Below, piece after piece: positions 51,002 through 62,309 of a stretch of 64,000 nt of DNA (position 1 is its first letter; every line of letters begins with the position of its first letter). The stretch spans positions 1 through 64,000 of the forward strand of contig RCNN01000086.1 in NCBI GenBank assembly GCA_003667245.1. Reading direction: 5' to 3'. Under the pieces are notes generated by a model, which was not told the DNA's origin, did not search any database, and saw only the letters and a list, made by a program, of their open reading frames with translations. Position numbers and translations under genes: made by a program. Source of the stretch: Heterostelium multicystogenum (taxonomy: Eukaryota > Evosea > Eumycetozoa > Acytosteliales > Acytosteliaceae).

Positions 51002-52586
51002 ATGTCCTCTGATAATAAAGCTGGTGATACTTGGAAGAGTTTCAAGACAGGCTTTGCCAGAGCAAAGCACAGAGTGTTGGCTAAAGTTGGTGCTGCAGAG
51101 ACAACCGTTGATACTAAAATTCAAGTTGAATCTGAAAAAGCTATTCACTTTGTTCAAATTGATGAAGAGATTGAATAAGAATGTGGAGAAATATCAAGAG
51201 ATTATTAAGAGTAAGTAGCAAATACCTCAACTACACCACTTTTTATTGTAAGATATTAATACAGTTTAAAACCTATAGATATTTCGATATTACAAAATGA
51301 AATGGCACATGATATATTGTCATTCGATGAAAAGGATCCAAACAGTATTGCATATCAAGAATCGATGCGTGAGTTGGAGCGTCAGAGAATCATTATGGAG
51401 GAATTCATTGAGACTTATTACCATGATCCATTGCGTCAATATCTAGCACAATTCAGAGAGATCAGATCAAGACTTGAGGAGTTGGATCTTAGACGTTTGG
51501 ATATGGACAGATATTTCCGTGACTACTCGATCAAGGCAAACAAGGGTAAGGACGCCACCTCTCTTGCCAAAACCGAGTCGAAGCATCAAAAGACTAAGGA
51601 AGGTTATCAGACTTTGAGTGATGAGTTGATGCGTGACATGCCAATGCTATATAATGATAGACAGGCTGTGTTTGATCCAGCTTTCGCTGCATTAATCAAT
51701 CGTAGTACAGAGTTTTTCAATGGTACACATTTGGCATATGGTAGATCACTTCAATTTGTCAGCAACATCAACGAATACGATGTTATAAATCATCCATGGG
51801 TTATCACTCCAACTGAAACCTCCTCAATCTCAACCAATGTCCGTTCATCAGCCGTTTTCACAACAAAGATCGATTCTAACAGCCCCTATTCACCACCAAC
51901 CTCCAGAGCTCGTGCCTCAACCATCGCCACAACCACACCAACCAACAATAATACCAATTACGAGCAACCATCATATGGTAGCTACAATGAGGCACCACCT
52001 TCATTGAACAAAGTAGATCAGCACTCACCACAGACTTCACCACCATACCAACCACAGCCATACCAACCACCAGCATCCTACACTACCACAACCACTACAA
52101 CCTCATATACACAGACCTATTCTCCACCAGTGCAAAATCAAAGTCCGCCACAACAGCAAATGCAACACTTGAATTTAAATGGTGCCAATACTGTCCAGCT
52201 CAACAAAAACACCAACCAAATTCTCACCTCAACAGACTCCACAACAACCATCAGGTATCAACGTCATTAAACCAGCACCAGGTAGCAGCACTTACGGTAC
52301 TGTTGCATTCTCTGGTAGCAATACCGGTGGTAATACTGGAGCTACTGCCCCAAGAGCAAACCCCAATGCAGGTAGAGCACTTCCAAAGCCTGCCGGTGTA
52401 GTCCCACCATCCAAAGCACTTCTAACAGCTGAAGCACTTTACGATTTTGTAGGACAGGACCTCACTGAGCTTAGTTTTAAGAAAGGTGATATCATTTCAT
52501 TATACACAACCACTGGTGATTGGTTAGACGGTGAATTGCACGGTAAAAAAGGTTCAGTTCCATATAATTATGTAAAAATTTTATAA
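51002..52586 (+). CDS. amphiphysin/Rvs167-like BAR domain protein with SH3
   Basis: Exons 51002-51210 and 51279-52586, about 500 residues. The start KSFKTGFARAKHRVLAKVG resembles an N-BAR amphipathic helix. BAR helices follow (FKLMKRLNKNVEKYQEIIK; SMRELERQRIIMEEFIETYY; DPLRQYLAQFREIRSRLEEL; YQTLSDELMRDMPMLYNDR). A Pro/Thr/Gln-rich linker leads to an SH3 domain (AEALYDFVGQDLTELSFKKG .. SVPYNYVKI). Such proteins bend membranes in endocytosis; yeast Rvs167 and animal amphiphysin are the models. Two breaks: an extra A near 51138 and one near 52200-52215 before the SH3 linker. A second BAR + SH3 gene lies at 25 kb. Confidence 0.82.
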
Positions 52587-52605
52587 AGCATTGTTCAATA
52601 TGAAA

Positions 52606-52617
52606 CCATTTAAATGG
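52606..52617. other. 12-bp perfect palindrome in a short convergent 3' gap
   Basis: CCATTTAAATGG, 20 bases past the BAR gene stop and 72 bases from the FIT gene stop. It may be a 3' processing site or chance. Confidence 0.25.
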
Positions 52618-52688
52618 CTGTAGCGGTATTAAACAATTTTCAATCGTATATATAATATAATAAACAACATTAGTTACACTTTAAAGTT

Positions 52689-54059
52689 TTATTTATTCTT
52701 TAGTCTTGTTTGATTATTTTTTTTGGGCTGTTGTGAAGATACACCTTTTTTGTATTTTGGTGCAAGTTTGATGTTTGGTGGCAAAGATGATTGTCTCGAT
52801 ATATAATATAAGAAACCAAATAATGCACTACCAGCTAACATCTCACCAGTAGTAAATGGATATCTGTATCCTAACATAAAAACTAATGATACTACAGAAA
52901 TCCAGTAGCTAGCCAATATAATCAATAAAATAGTTAAACTTCTATTTGTTTTTGGTTCCAACTTTGGAGATAAAATTTAAATTAGTTTGGAGGGAATATT
53001 ATTGGCAGGATGACTAATTAATAATTACCATATGCGGTTGTATATAATAAAATATGGAAGGAAACAAGTGACAATAGGATTCCGTAGAGAATTTGTCTGA
53101 TTGTGTGGAATCCATAGGACCAAGTTCGCTCTAAATTGATAAATGAAGCACCAATAAAACCAAGATATGCAATGAATAAGAATATAACTAGATTGTTAGA
53201 TAGTAATAATCTGAGTGGATTTCAATGAAAATCGATATGTTAGTTCACGTCAAGGTAGAAGTAACGGCTAGATTAATTTGAGACTTACTTCTTTACAAGT
53301 TGTAATTCGTTTCTTTGATTTTTTTTAAGTGGAACACGTGCAGAGTCTTTGTATGAAAATCTGCCTATCGCAAAGAACCAATATGGAATGGCCAACATAA
53401 AGAAGGTGTGGAACAAGAAGTGACCACTTACTGAGTTATGTTTCTGTTTATTACATAGACTGTCATTTAAAAAATTTCTTTCCAACATAACATAGGCAAT
53501 AAGTTGCTCCATACCACAAGTATGTGTATCCAATATAAAAAATAGATCTTAAATATTGCTAAAATAGTAAATAAGAAGATATTTTGTTAGTTATATATAT
53601 GTTTTATGGAATTATAAAGATATATGATTATTGATTGTTTTACTTTTTCTTTGATATTTAATGGTTTAAATGGTTTCCATAGAACCAAGATTACTGAACA
53701 TATAAAAATTAATAGTAATGATAAAACAATATAGGTATGTCTCTCCCACCATGATTTGTTGTAAACTCTTTCTCTATAGCAATAATCTATATTTCCAAAT
53801 GTATTTGAAAAGCTATCATTTTGTAAACAAGTTATTATACAATTATTAGTAAAGGAATCAATGACAAAGCTAGTAGATTTATAAGTATTGATTATAGAGG
53901 CGTTATGCCCTTATCAATGAATAGATATATAAGATATCTAACCTCAGCATCGTATCTGATTTAAAAGTATACATACATTGTAACTAATAATAAAAGTAAA
54001 AGTAAAAACAATGTATATAATCTCAATGTACCCAATGAGGATGGTTTAGTAAGCTTCAT
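52689..54059 (-). CDS. FIT-family (fat storage-inducing transmembrane) protein
   Basis: Exons about 54059-53977, an N-terminal middle exon ending 53644, 53558-53289, 53210-53029 and 52961-52689. FIT/FITM proteins are ER membrane lipid-phosphatase-like enzymes needed for lipid-droplet budding. Both expected catalytic histidines are visible: SVSGHFLFHTFF, and YGFHTIRQILYG after a membrane helix (LVIFLFIAYLGFIGASFI). The last exon adds two more hydrophobic segments and a Lys/Gln/Asn tail. Breaks: at a T/A-run near 53470, one base at the 52961 junction, and an unresolved N-terminal splice around 53956-53976. It is divergent from PIG-M with 320 bp between. Family by pattern recall, no alignment. 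Confidence 0.6.
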
Positions 54060-54378
54060 ATCTGTTGTGTAGTTATCTTTCTATGTGTTTGATTGATGAT
54101 TGATAGATAGATAGATATATTGATAAATGAATGATTTTTGAAAGTTTGCTTCTTTATTATTGTTGCTGAACTTACTTGGGGTTGATGTTCAAAAAACCAA
54201 AAACAGAAGAAGCTCAATGAATTTAAAAAGGATAACAGATCTTTATCAAATGAATCAGCAGAATAGCTATCTTAGATAACGATTTACTTACTTGGTTATT
54301 TAGTTTATGTTTTGTTCTGTTTCGTTTGATTCATTAATCATTTATATATAAACCCAAGGAAGATAGCACAACAACATC

Positions 54379-56034
54379 ATGATGTTGAAATCAAATTACA
54401 AGGCTCCGGTCTACGACTTTATATATAAAGGATACAATTTGACTAAATTATCGTTTGCATTTGGTTTGATCATAAGATTGGTATTGATTGTCTTCTCAGA
54501 ATGGCAAGATGCAAACAGTATGTACATAACATCAACTCATCATCAATATCATTATTGAGTCACTAACAACATCAACAACAATAATATAGTGTTGGTTAAA
54601 TATACAGATATAGATTATGAAGTATATACAGATGCATCTAGATTCGTAGTTGAAGGACTATCACCTTATGACAGATCAACTTATCGTTATACTCCATTGC
54701 TGTAAGTTGTAGCTTGAAAGTATAGGATATTCGATTGTTTGAGAAGTTAACTAACTTTATGATTGATTGGTTTTGATTGCATATAGCTCATATCTTTTGA
54801 TACCAAATATCTTGGTACATAAGGCATTTGGTAAACTATTGTTTGTGATCTGTGATATGATCATTGGATACCTTTTAAAGTCGATTTTGATACAGAGATT
54901 CCCAAAGATAAAGGAATCAATGCTATTTGCATGCACAACTGCATGGATTCTCAATCCATTCGTCATCAACGTATCAACTAGAGGAAATGCTGAATCGGTT
55001 ATTGGTGCCATGGTTCTTCTCTCAGTATACTTTTTATTCAAGAAGCGTTTGATTCTTGCTTCTATTTTGTATGTTATTGCCAATTTATATATCCCTCTTT
55101 TATCCCAGACCAAAGTTACTAATGATCAACACCTATTTCATATTATTAGCTATGGACTATCAGTACATTTCAAGATCTATCCAATTATTTATTCAATCCC
55201 AATCTATTTGTACATCGATAAGAATTACTATTCAAAGTTGCCAGCGACCTACAGCTCAACGGAGCGCACCTCATTTTCCACCATCCTCAAAAACATATTC
55301 AACAAGAATAGACTTACCTTTTTCTTTGTTAGTGCAACCACTTTCTCTCATTAACCTTTATTATGTATTTAATGTAAGTAGACGACTAACTATAGTCAGA
55401 GTAGTAAAGCAGAATAATACCAATGTTTAGCTAATGTTGCAACTTTCTAAATTATATTTAGCTATGGATATATATTCTTATTTGAAACCTATTTGTATCA
55501 TGTCATTAGAGCTGACAATCGTCATAATTTCTCAGTGTATTTCTATCAGATCTATCTAAATACACCAGTGATCGAGTCGATTTCGGATGTTGGTGCCGTT
55601 GGATCGGTGTCTTTGGCATCGGTTGGTGTTGCATTAGCCTCTTTCCTCCCACAGGTGTTGCTTCTGCTTGCAATCAGTTGGGTATACTACAACGACCTTG
55701 AGTTCTGCATGCTGTTGGAAACCATTACATTCGTTGCATTCAACAAAGTATGCACAGTCCAATACTTTATCTGGTATTATTCACTACTCCCATTGGTCTT
55801 ACCTACCACCAAAATCACAATCGTTGGTGGAGTTATAATGTTCCTACTCTGGCTCGGTGCACAAGCACTCTGGTTAGTATCAGCATTCCAACTGGAATTC
55901 CTTGGTCACCAAACATTCTTTATATCTGGCTAGCCGGTATCCTTTTCTTCTGCGTTAACATTTGGATTCTAGTAAGATTCATACTTCAACACGACCCACG
56001 CAAATATAAACCAAACATCAAAGTAATTCAATAA
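54379..56034 (+). CDS. pigM: PIG-M, GPI mannosyltransferase 1
   Basis: ER membrane enzyme that adds the first mannose of the GPI anchor. Exons 54379-54517, 54600-54701, 54787-55068, 55150-55373 and 55462-56034. The lumenal DxD motif lies in [79 protein letters not shown] and [20 protein letters not shown] all match PIG-M family blocks. Several membrane helices follow in the usual order. Breaks: near 55350 (TCTC region, before exon 4 ends) and near 55920, where one base restores [15 protein letters not shown]. Length is about 440 residues, normal for the family. Confidence 0.9.
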
Positions 56035-56638
56035 ACAACAACTACAATAACAACTAAATAACTACTTCTATTATCATTCTAATTGGTATCAATGAGGAAA
56101 TCTAACTTGTATAATCGAAATACAATACCCAACAATAATAAGGGCTGATCATTTATCCTATTCTTATTAGCTTTGCACTCATGCACTCATAGCATAGAAT
56201 AGCTCGCATATTATTTGATAGATCCACACAGCAACAATGAATGAATGAACATTCACAGATTTCTTTTTTTAGTTTTTGAATGAGTATTATTGGATTTAAA
56301 TAAAGCAGTGTGATATTTTTCATAAACCCACACTCCCTTTCATCCATTATTTGCAAACAGAGTGATAAAAAGAATATAAAGATAGATATAACTTTACATA
56401 TGAATATTTTTATTTATAACTAAATGTTCAATTTGACATTTTAAAGAAAGTTAGGAAAACTGTAAATATTAAAAATACCTATTCTTATCTTTGTTAATCA
56501 TATTGTAAATTAAATATTTAGAGATACAGTTAAATAGATAAATAGATAGATATACAGAACAATAGTTAGATATATAGTTGTTTATAGTTTAGTGTTAGTT
56601 CATTAGTTTAGTTAGGTGTGTTTTATTTATAGTAAAAG
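56035..56638. other. intergenic region
   Basis: A/T-rich spacer with GATA repeats near 56535-56550 and the DGAT2 promoter. No coding signal. Confidence 0.45.
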
Positions 56639-57627
56639 ATGGTCAGATGGATACCTTTATCATTGCCATTACATCGTAGGTTGGAGACTACAGCGGTACT
56701 TTTCTATTTGATGATTGTGCCTATGTGTATATTATTTGCATTCTATACGATTATTATACCGATATTCTGGGGCTTTACTGTACCCTATTTGATTTGGGTG
56801 TATTTTTATGATAGCGCTTGGAGAATGGTGGACGAAGAAACAATTGATGCGCAATCATCGTACATGGCGCTATTTTAGAGATTACTTCCCTATATCTTAG
56901 TCACCAGCACAAAAGTTGGATCCAAGCAAGAATTATATATTTGGTTATCATCCACATGGCATCATCAGTATGGGTGCATTCTGTAATTTCGCAACGAACG
57001 CCACTGGAGTCGACGAAAAGTATCCTGGCATCACGATACACCCTTTGACCCTGACATCCAATTTCAAGATACCATTTTTGCGAGATGTCCTCATGAGTTT
57101 TGGAATATCGTCAGTTGCCCGCAATGGGTGTGACAACATCTTGAGGTCGGGTCCTGGACAGTCTGTGATGATTGTCATTGGTGGCGCAGAAGAATCTTTG
57201 GATGCACATCCAGGACACAATGAATTGCTTCTCAAGAAGCGCAAAGGTTTTGTAAAGCTGGCATTTGCACATGGCGCATCATTGGTTCCAATTTATTCGT
57301 TTGGCGAGAATGATATATTTGACCAAGTGGATAATCCAAAAGGCAGTTGGATAAGAAAATGCCAAACAAGAATAATGAAACTAACAGGAATAGCACCAGC
57401 ACTCTTCAATGGTCGTGGAATATTTAATTATGACTTTGGATTGCTGCCACACCGCAGAAAGATTGGTCTCAGTTGTTGGCGAGCCGATCGACGTACCAAA
57501 AATCGAATCACCACCCGACCATCTCATTGATCACTATCAACAGTTATATATGGACTCATTATCAAATCTATTTCATAAATACAAAGGCGAATATGCGAGT
57601 GAAAGTGATGATCTCAAAATTCATTAA
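56639..57627 (+). CDS. dgat2: DGAT2-type acyl-CoA:diacylglycerol acyltransferase
   Basis: ER and lipid-droplet enzyme that makes triacylglycerol. One exon, about 328 residues. Two N-terminal membrane helices (LFYLMIVPMCILFAFYTIII and the next segment) precede RNHRTWRYFRDYFPI, LDPSKNYIFGYHPHGIISMG with the catalytic HPHG block, then GGAEESLDAHPG and RKGFVKLAFAHGASLVPIYS. These are the standard DGAT2 motifs. Breaks: near 56830, paired small indels near 56895-56915, and near 57470, after which VSVVGEPIDVPKIE resumes. PIG-M and FIT lie directly upstream. Confidence 0.9.
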
Positions 57628-57858
57628 AATAAAGACAATCATTAAATTATAATTTTTACATGTAATCCGACAATTCTCTTCTTGCCTCTTATTCGGGGTG
57701 CCTCTGTTTGGTGCCACCCAAAAAATCAGATAAAAAATAGAAATTCCAAAAAAGTGGATCCACAAAAGAGGTCATCAGCCAACTAGTTAAAGCTTTTAAT
57801 CTTAGATATTCTTAATTACACTTGTATACAAATAATATCAAACAATATAATAATAACA

Positions 57859-59008
57859 ATGTCAAAGTATCATCCGAGTATGCCAAAAGATTGTCAATCA
57901 ATCACAGTTAAAATAACTGATCAAGTTGATCCAGTCCACGAGGATACATATATTGAATTTGATCATTCAAGAGATTTGAAACACGATTCTAATACCCAAA
58001 AAACCTTATATGACAAACCTAAATGAATGCTCCAAAGTTTGCTGTTGTTGGAACAAGTATAAACTGGCTCCGAAAACTACTTCATTGGCCAAAATTCATT
58101 TATTAGAGCTTGCTATCTTGCCTACTCTGAGCACCACAATCTTGTTATTAGACCCGATGACATCTGGATTGCCATTATGACCCAGTTCTCTTTCTATCTC
58201 AATGCCAATGCGGAAGCTCTTCGGTCAAAGGTGGTCAACTTTGAAGGAAAGAAAGAACTTGAGGTTATTGCCAATGCAACTCTTTCACTGCCCATATGAT
58301 GAAATGACTTTGGCCATGACTAATCTAATTGCCAGCAATATCAATGATCCATCCATTAGAGAATGGGCCATGCCATCATTTTCTACCACAACCTATACAG
58401 ATAGAATCGTTGGAGCTGTCTGTCTGATGGGCACCATGAAGAAGTACTTCACCTACAAATATTCACTCCGTTGTGGTTTGCCCTCTGTAACACTACTTGG
58501 TTCAGTTGAAGATTGGAATTTCTCTCAAAGAAAGATACAAAGATTGAATGAATTTGATTTGAGTGATAAGTTAATGTCTAAATGGACTGCCATGCTCAAT
58601 CCAATAGTTGAACAATTCATTGCTTCTGTTCAGGGCAATGCTGATCAAGATTGGTGGAATCGCATTGCCAATCACGTCGGTGGTGGATCTGGCCAACTTG
58701 GCTAACAGGATGGGTCACTGTCTTCTCTTGCTTCTCTGAAGAAGGTATATGGCGTGGAGACGATAAGCAAGCAGTCATTTATTGGTAACTTTAGTTCTGA
58801 GTGGCCATTAGTTAACACAAATGAAATTTCACAAGGCTATGTGGTATTAGATGTAAAGATTGATGACAATGGTACACTCTACGATGCTTCCCTCTATGGT
58901 GGTCATTACACAGTTAAATTTGCCGATGAAAAGACAACCATTGTACCACAATTAAATTGGTGTATGATGGTCAAAGAATCTGATCTTCTTGCTCTAAAGA
59001 AAAACTAA
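57859..59008 (+). CDS. DUF4419 family protein
   Basis: Start MSKYHPSMPKDCQSITVKIT. The recognisable body is FIRACYLAYSEHHNLVIRPD, DIWIAIMTQFSFYLNANAEA, LAMTNLIASNINDPSI, VTLLGSVEDWNFSQRKI, DQDWWNRIANHVGGGSG and, near the end, GYVVLDVKIDDNG. These blocks match DUF4419, a family expanded in dictyostelids and fungi, of unknown function. Breaks near 58015-58085, 58200, 58275 and 58695-58790. Length fits one DUF4419 domain of about 370 residues. It could be a decaying family copy or an intact gene with assembly errors. Confidence 0.7.
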
Positions 59009-59529
59009 TAGTAAAGAGCATTCACATTTTCTTTAAAATTACAAATATCAAACCCAACTATAAAATCTATTCTACAAGTTGTTATTACATTGAAATATGG
59101 AAAAAGTTTGTTATTTGTCACTCAAATAAAAATAGTAGACTAACAATATTAAAACAAAGTATAGACTCCATTTAAGATAATATATTTACATTCCATAATG
59201 TTGTAAATAAATTATTCATTCCCAAATTGATAAGATTGTACTTTAATTAATAGTTAAGTCATTGATTGATTGAGATCTCAGGTCTCACTTAGTTTTCTAC
59301 TATTCAAAAATTTCCTGGTTTCTGGAAAACCTCAATGTTCCTTTGTTGAATGTTTGGCAGAGGAAAACAATTTGTAGAACTTCACCAACAAAAAAATTTT
59401 TAACACAGATATTAATAGATTTTTATATTTTTATTTAATTTAAAATAAATCGTTTTTTGTTTTGGGTCTCCAGGATCCTGATCATTAAAATGGTAATATT
59501 CATTCATTCATAATTTCATCTTACAAATA
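59009..59529. other. intergenic region
   Basis: A/T-rich spacer with short palindromic strings (TTTCC..GGAAA near 59313-59330; CAGGATCCTG near 59472). It holds the promoter of the second ankyrin gene. Confidence 0.4.
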
Positions 59530-61234
59530 ATGAATCATCAAATATTTTTATTAGTATTTAAAAATGCGTATTTACATAAATTAATATTTGATAATGTATC
59601 AGCTTTATCTCCAAAAAATTCAGTTAAATATTCATGGAAGGAGTTGATTGAATCACCAAGTGCTTTGGCTGGTAATAGCTATTTACAGTTGCTCAAAGAA
59701 TATTATCATAGACTAAATAGTAGATACAATGGTGGTAATAGTAGATTCAAAGTCATAACACCTTTGGCAGAAAACGTACTCATGTCTGCAATTCAAGGTG
59801 GAAGCCTTGAGACATTTGTCTATCTTTTGGATGAATACGATGTCGACAGAAGAATTAGTGTACCATCTTTTTCCTTAATAGCTCTCCTTAAGAATATTCT
59901 TTCATTGTATTGTGCCAAACATCGTAGATCAGATATCGTTTATTATCTTTTGAATAGATATCCCAATTTCCCTTGGAACTACCCCAATGCATTCATGCAT
60001 TCTCCTCGTTCGGGTGATATTGAACTTTTGAAATTCCTTTCGAATAAGGTACCGGTTGGCGAAGATTATGCATCTCAGGTATTTAATACAGCTGCAGAGC
60101 TTGGTGAGCTCGACATGGTGAAGTGGTTGGCAGAAAACAGATCATCAGAGCTAAAGCAAAGTGACATTGTTAATATATCGATTATTTATGGACAATTCTC
60201 AGTTCTTAAATACATTATTGAAGAACACAATGATATATTCCGAGAACAAGCTGAAAAAATAGATGTTGTACAAGATTTTGTATCAAGTCCAAAATTGGAG
60301 GTTCTTAAGCTTTTAGTTGACAATAACTTTAGGATCCCAGAGGATCTTCTACAAACTTCTGCTTACTATGGAACATCTTGAAACTGTTCAATGGGCTCTC
60401 TACAACACAAAACGCGACTTGCTCTGAAGAAGCCATAGACAATGCTGCGATGAATGGACACTTTGATGTTGTTAAATGGCTTCACGCAAACACAACTGGA
60501 GGATTCAGTCATGTCGCACTCGACAGTTCTGCCAAATTTAGTCTCGAAATGGTGATGTGGTTTAATGAAATTTCTGCTCAATATAATTGTACCTTTACCA
60601 AGTGGCTATGTCAAATGCCATTAACTTTGGTCATTTGGACATTATCAAATGGTTACACGAGAACACAACTGCAGGATGTTATTCAGACGCACTTAACAGT
60701 ATAACAGACAATAACCAGAGTCCAAGTGCTTAGAAATCATAAAATGGTTTTACGAAAACAGAACTGAGAGATGTACTGAACAAGCTATCCTAAAAATTCT
60801 ATTAATGAATATCTTTCAATAATCGAATATCTTTTCGATAAGATCGATACCAGATTATTAAGCAAAGATATAACTAGTCTAGCAGTAAGAGGTAGCGTGA
60901 AAGTTTTCAAATGGGCTTTTTCCAATGGTTTAGAACTCAATGTAAATAGCATTTTACATATAGCACTATCCAGCAATCAATTTAAATTGTGTGATTGGTT
61001 ACTCAAAGAACAATATCCAGCATAAATATGGACTTTATCCTAAAAATGTTTCATTTGAAACCATTTTTAGACTTAATTGTGACCAACAAATGGAATGGAT
61101 ATTCAAGCATCTACCAGTAGATTTCATCAAATTGGCAGAGATTTCAGAAACATTAAATTAATACCTATCCAAATTCATTAGATATAATTGATATCGTTAA
61201 ATATCACTTAGCCAATCATGGAAAACTCATTTAA
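59530..61234 (+). CDS. dictyostelid long ankyrin-repeat protein, paralogue, heavily frame-broken
   Basis: Shares the leader and plan of the gene at 21537: FLLVFKNAYLHKLIFDNVSA, SPSALAGNSYLQLLKEYYH, then helices like GELDMVKWLAENRSSEL, GHFDVVKWLHANTTGGF and GHLDIIKWLHENTTAGC. The frame is intact to about 60380, then changes near 60380, 60590, 60720, 60800, 61022, 61110 and 61160. Readable ankyrin text continues in the alternate frames to NHGKLI, TAA at 61232-61234. The 3' half is broken far more often than the 5' half. Either a pseudogene or the worst stretch of an indel-prone assembly. Confidence 0.6.
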
Positions 61235-61654
61235 GCTTTATTAATAAATAAAAAGTATGTCGTTTCTGAGTAAAATCAAGATTACTTCTGATTTTGTAAT
61301 TGATGTCTATTCTAGAAGGTCTAAGTCCCAGGTTGATAATATGATTCCATAATCAAAGCTAAATCATTTGATAAAAAAAGGATTGATCTATCTCATAATA
61401 TTTGAAGTTACTAAATTGGTAGGTTGAAGGTATCATCACTGATTTATTTATTCGATTCAACTCCATCGTAGAGTATGTTTTTGCAATAATACTCTCATCT
61501 CTTAGGCGGAGTTGTACGGCATCTACTAGTAGATGAAGATAAAAAAAGAGGGGGAGAGGAAGAAGGAGAAGAAGAAACAAATCCCCTTATACTATATCAT
61601 CAATAAAAATACAAATGAATAAGGATAGATTAATACTATACAATTACATGAGAT
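61235..61654. other. intergenic region with palindrome
   Basis: Convergent 3' flanks. Contains the 16-bp perfect palindrome CATCTACTAGTAGATG at 61520-61535 and a G/A-rich tract at 61545-61575. No gene. Confidence 0.4.
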
Positions 61655-62044
61655 TTATTGGTCCATTTCATCGTCTTCGTCATATTCTTCTTCATCATCG
61701 TCTTCGTCTTCGTCGATTTCATCTAAATCTCCTATTAATTTATCAATAGGCTCAGTTGCAGATCTTGCAGCAACTTGACTTTGAAGACGAGAATCTAAAT
61801 CTATAATTTGTGTATATTCCATTTGGATGCTAACTCCTTTATAATTTGAAGGTACCAATGATCTTTCTTGAGGCGACAATGTACGGTCCACACCAATGAT
61901 AACTAAAGGACGAATTGCAGAGTCCAACTGGCTATCTCTCATCAACTTGTAATATTCTATACTGAATCTATAAGGAAAAGGGAATTGCAAGGATTCTATA
62001 TATTGCTTCAATTCATCTTCAATTGATATATTACTATCTGTCAT
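61655..62044 (-). CDS. acidic hypothetical protein
   Basis: One exon, 129 residues, start MTDSNISIEDELKQYIESLQ. A compact region (FSIEYYKLMRDSQLDSAIRP; VDRTLSPQERSLVPSNYKG) is followed by a very acidic tail of Asp/Glu runs. Its codon composition is coherent and the frame is unbroken, so it looks real. No family recognised. It is divergent from the helicase at 62310. Confidence 0.55.
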   Translation of the reverse strand: MTDSNISIEDELKQYIESLQFPFPYRFSIEYYKLMRDSQLDSAIRPLVIIGVDRTLSPQERSLVPSNYKGVSIQMEYTQIIDLDSRLQSQVAARSATEPIDKLIGDLDEIDEDEDDDEEEYDEDDEMDQ

Positions 62045-62309
62045 TATTATTATTATTGTTTATTACTATTGATATTTAATATTTGTATGATCTATCTATT
62101 TATCTGGTAGATGTTCGTTTGAACAATGACTAAATTGATCTTTCTGAAATTAAAAACAATTTAATTTGAATTAATTCAAATTCATAAAAAAACGAACGAT
62201 TCATAAGTTAACCACTATGAGTGTTAATTAAAGCTTTATTTGATCTGATCAGACAGTTAGATATATGTAAATAGATATCTAAGATTACATTAAATAAATA
62301 AGATAAGAT

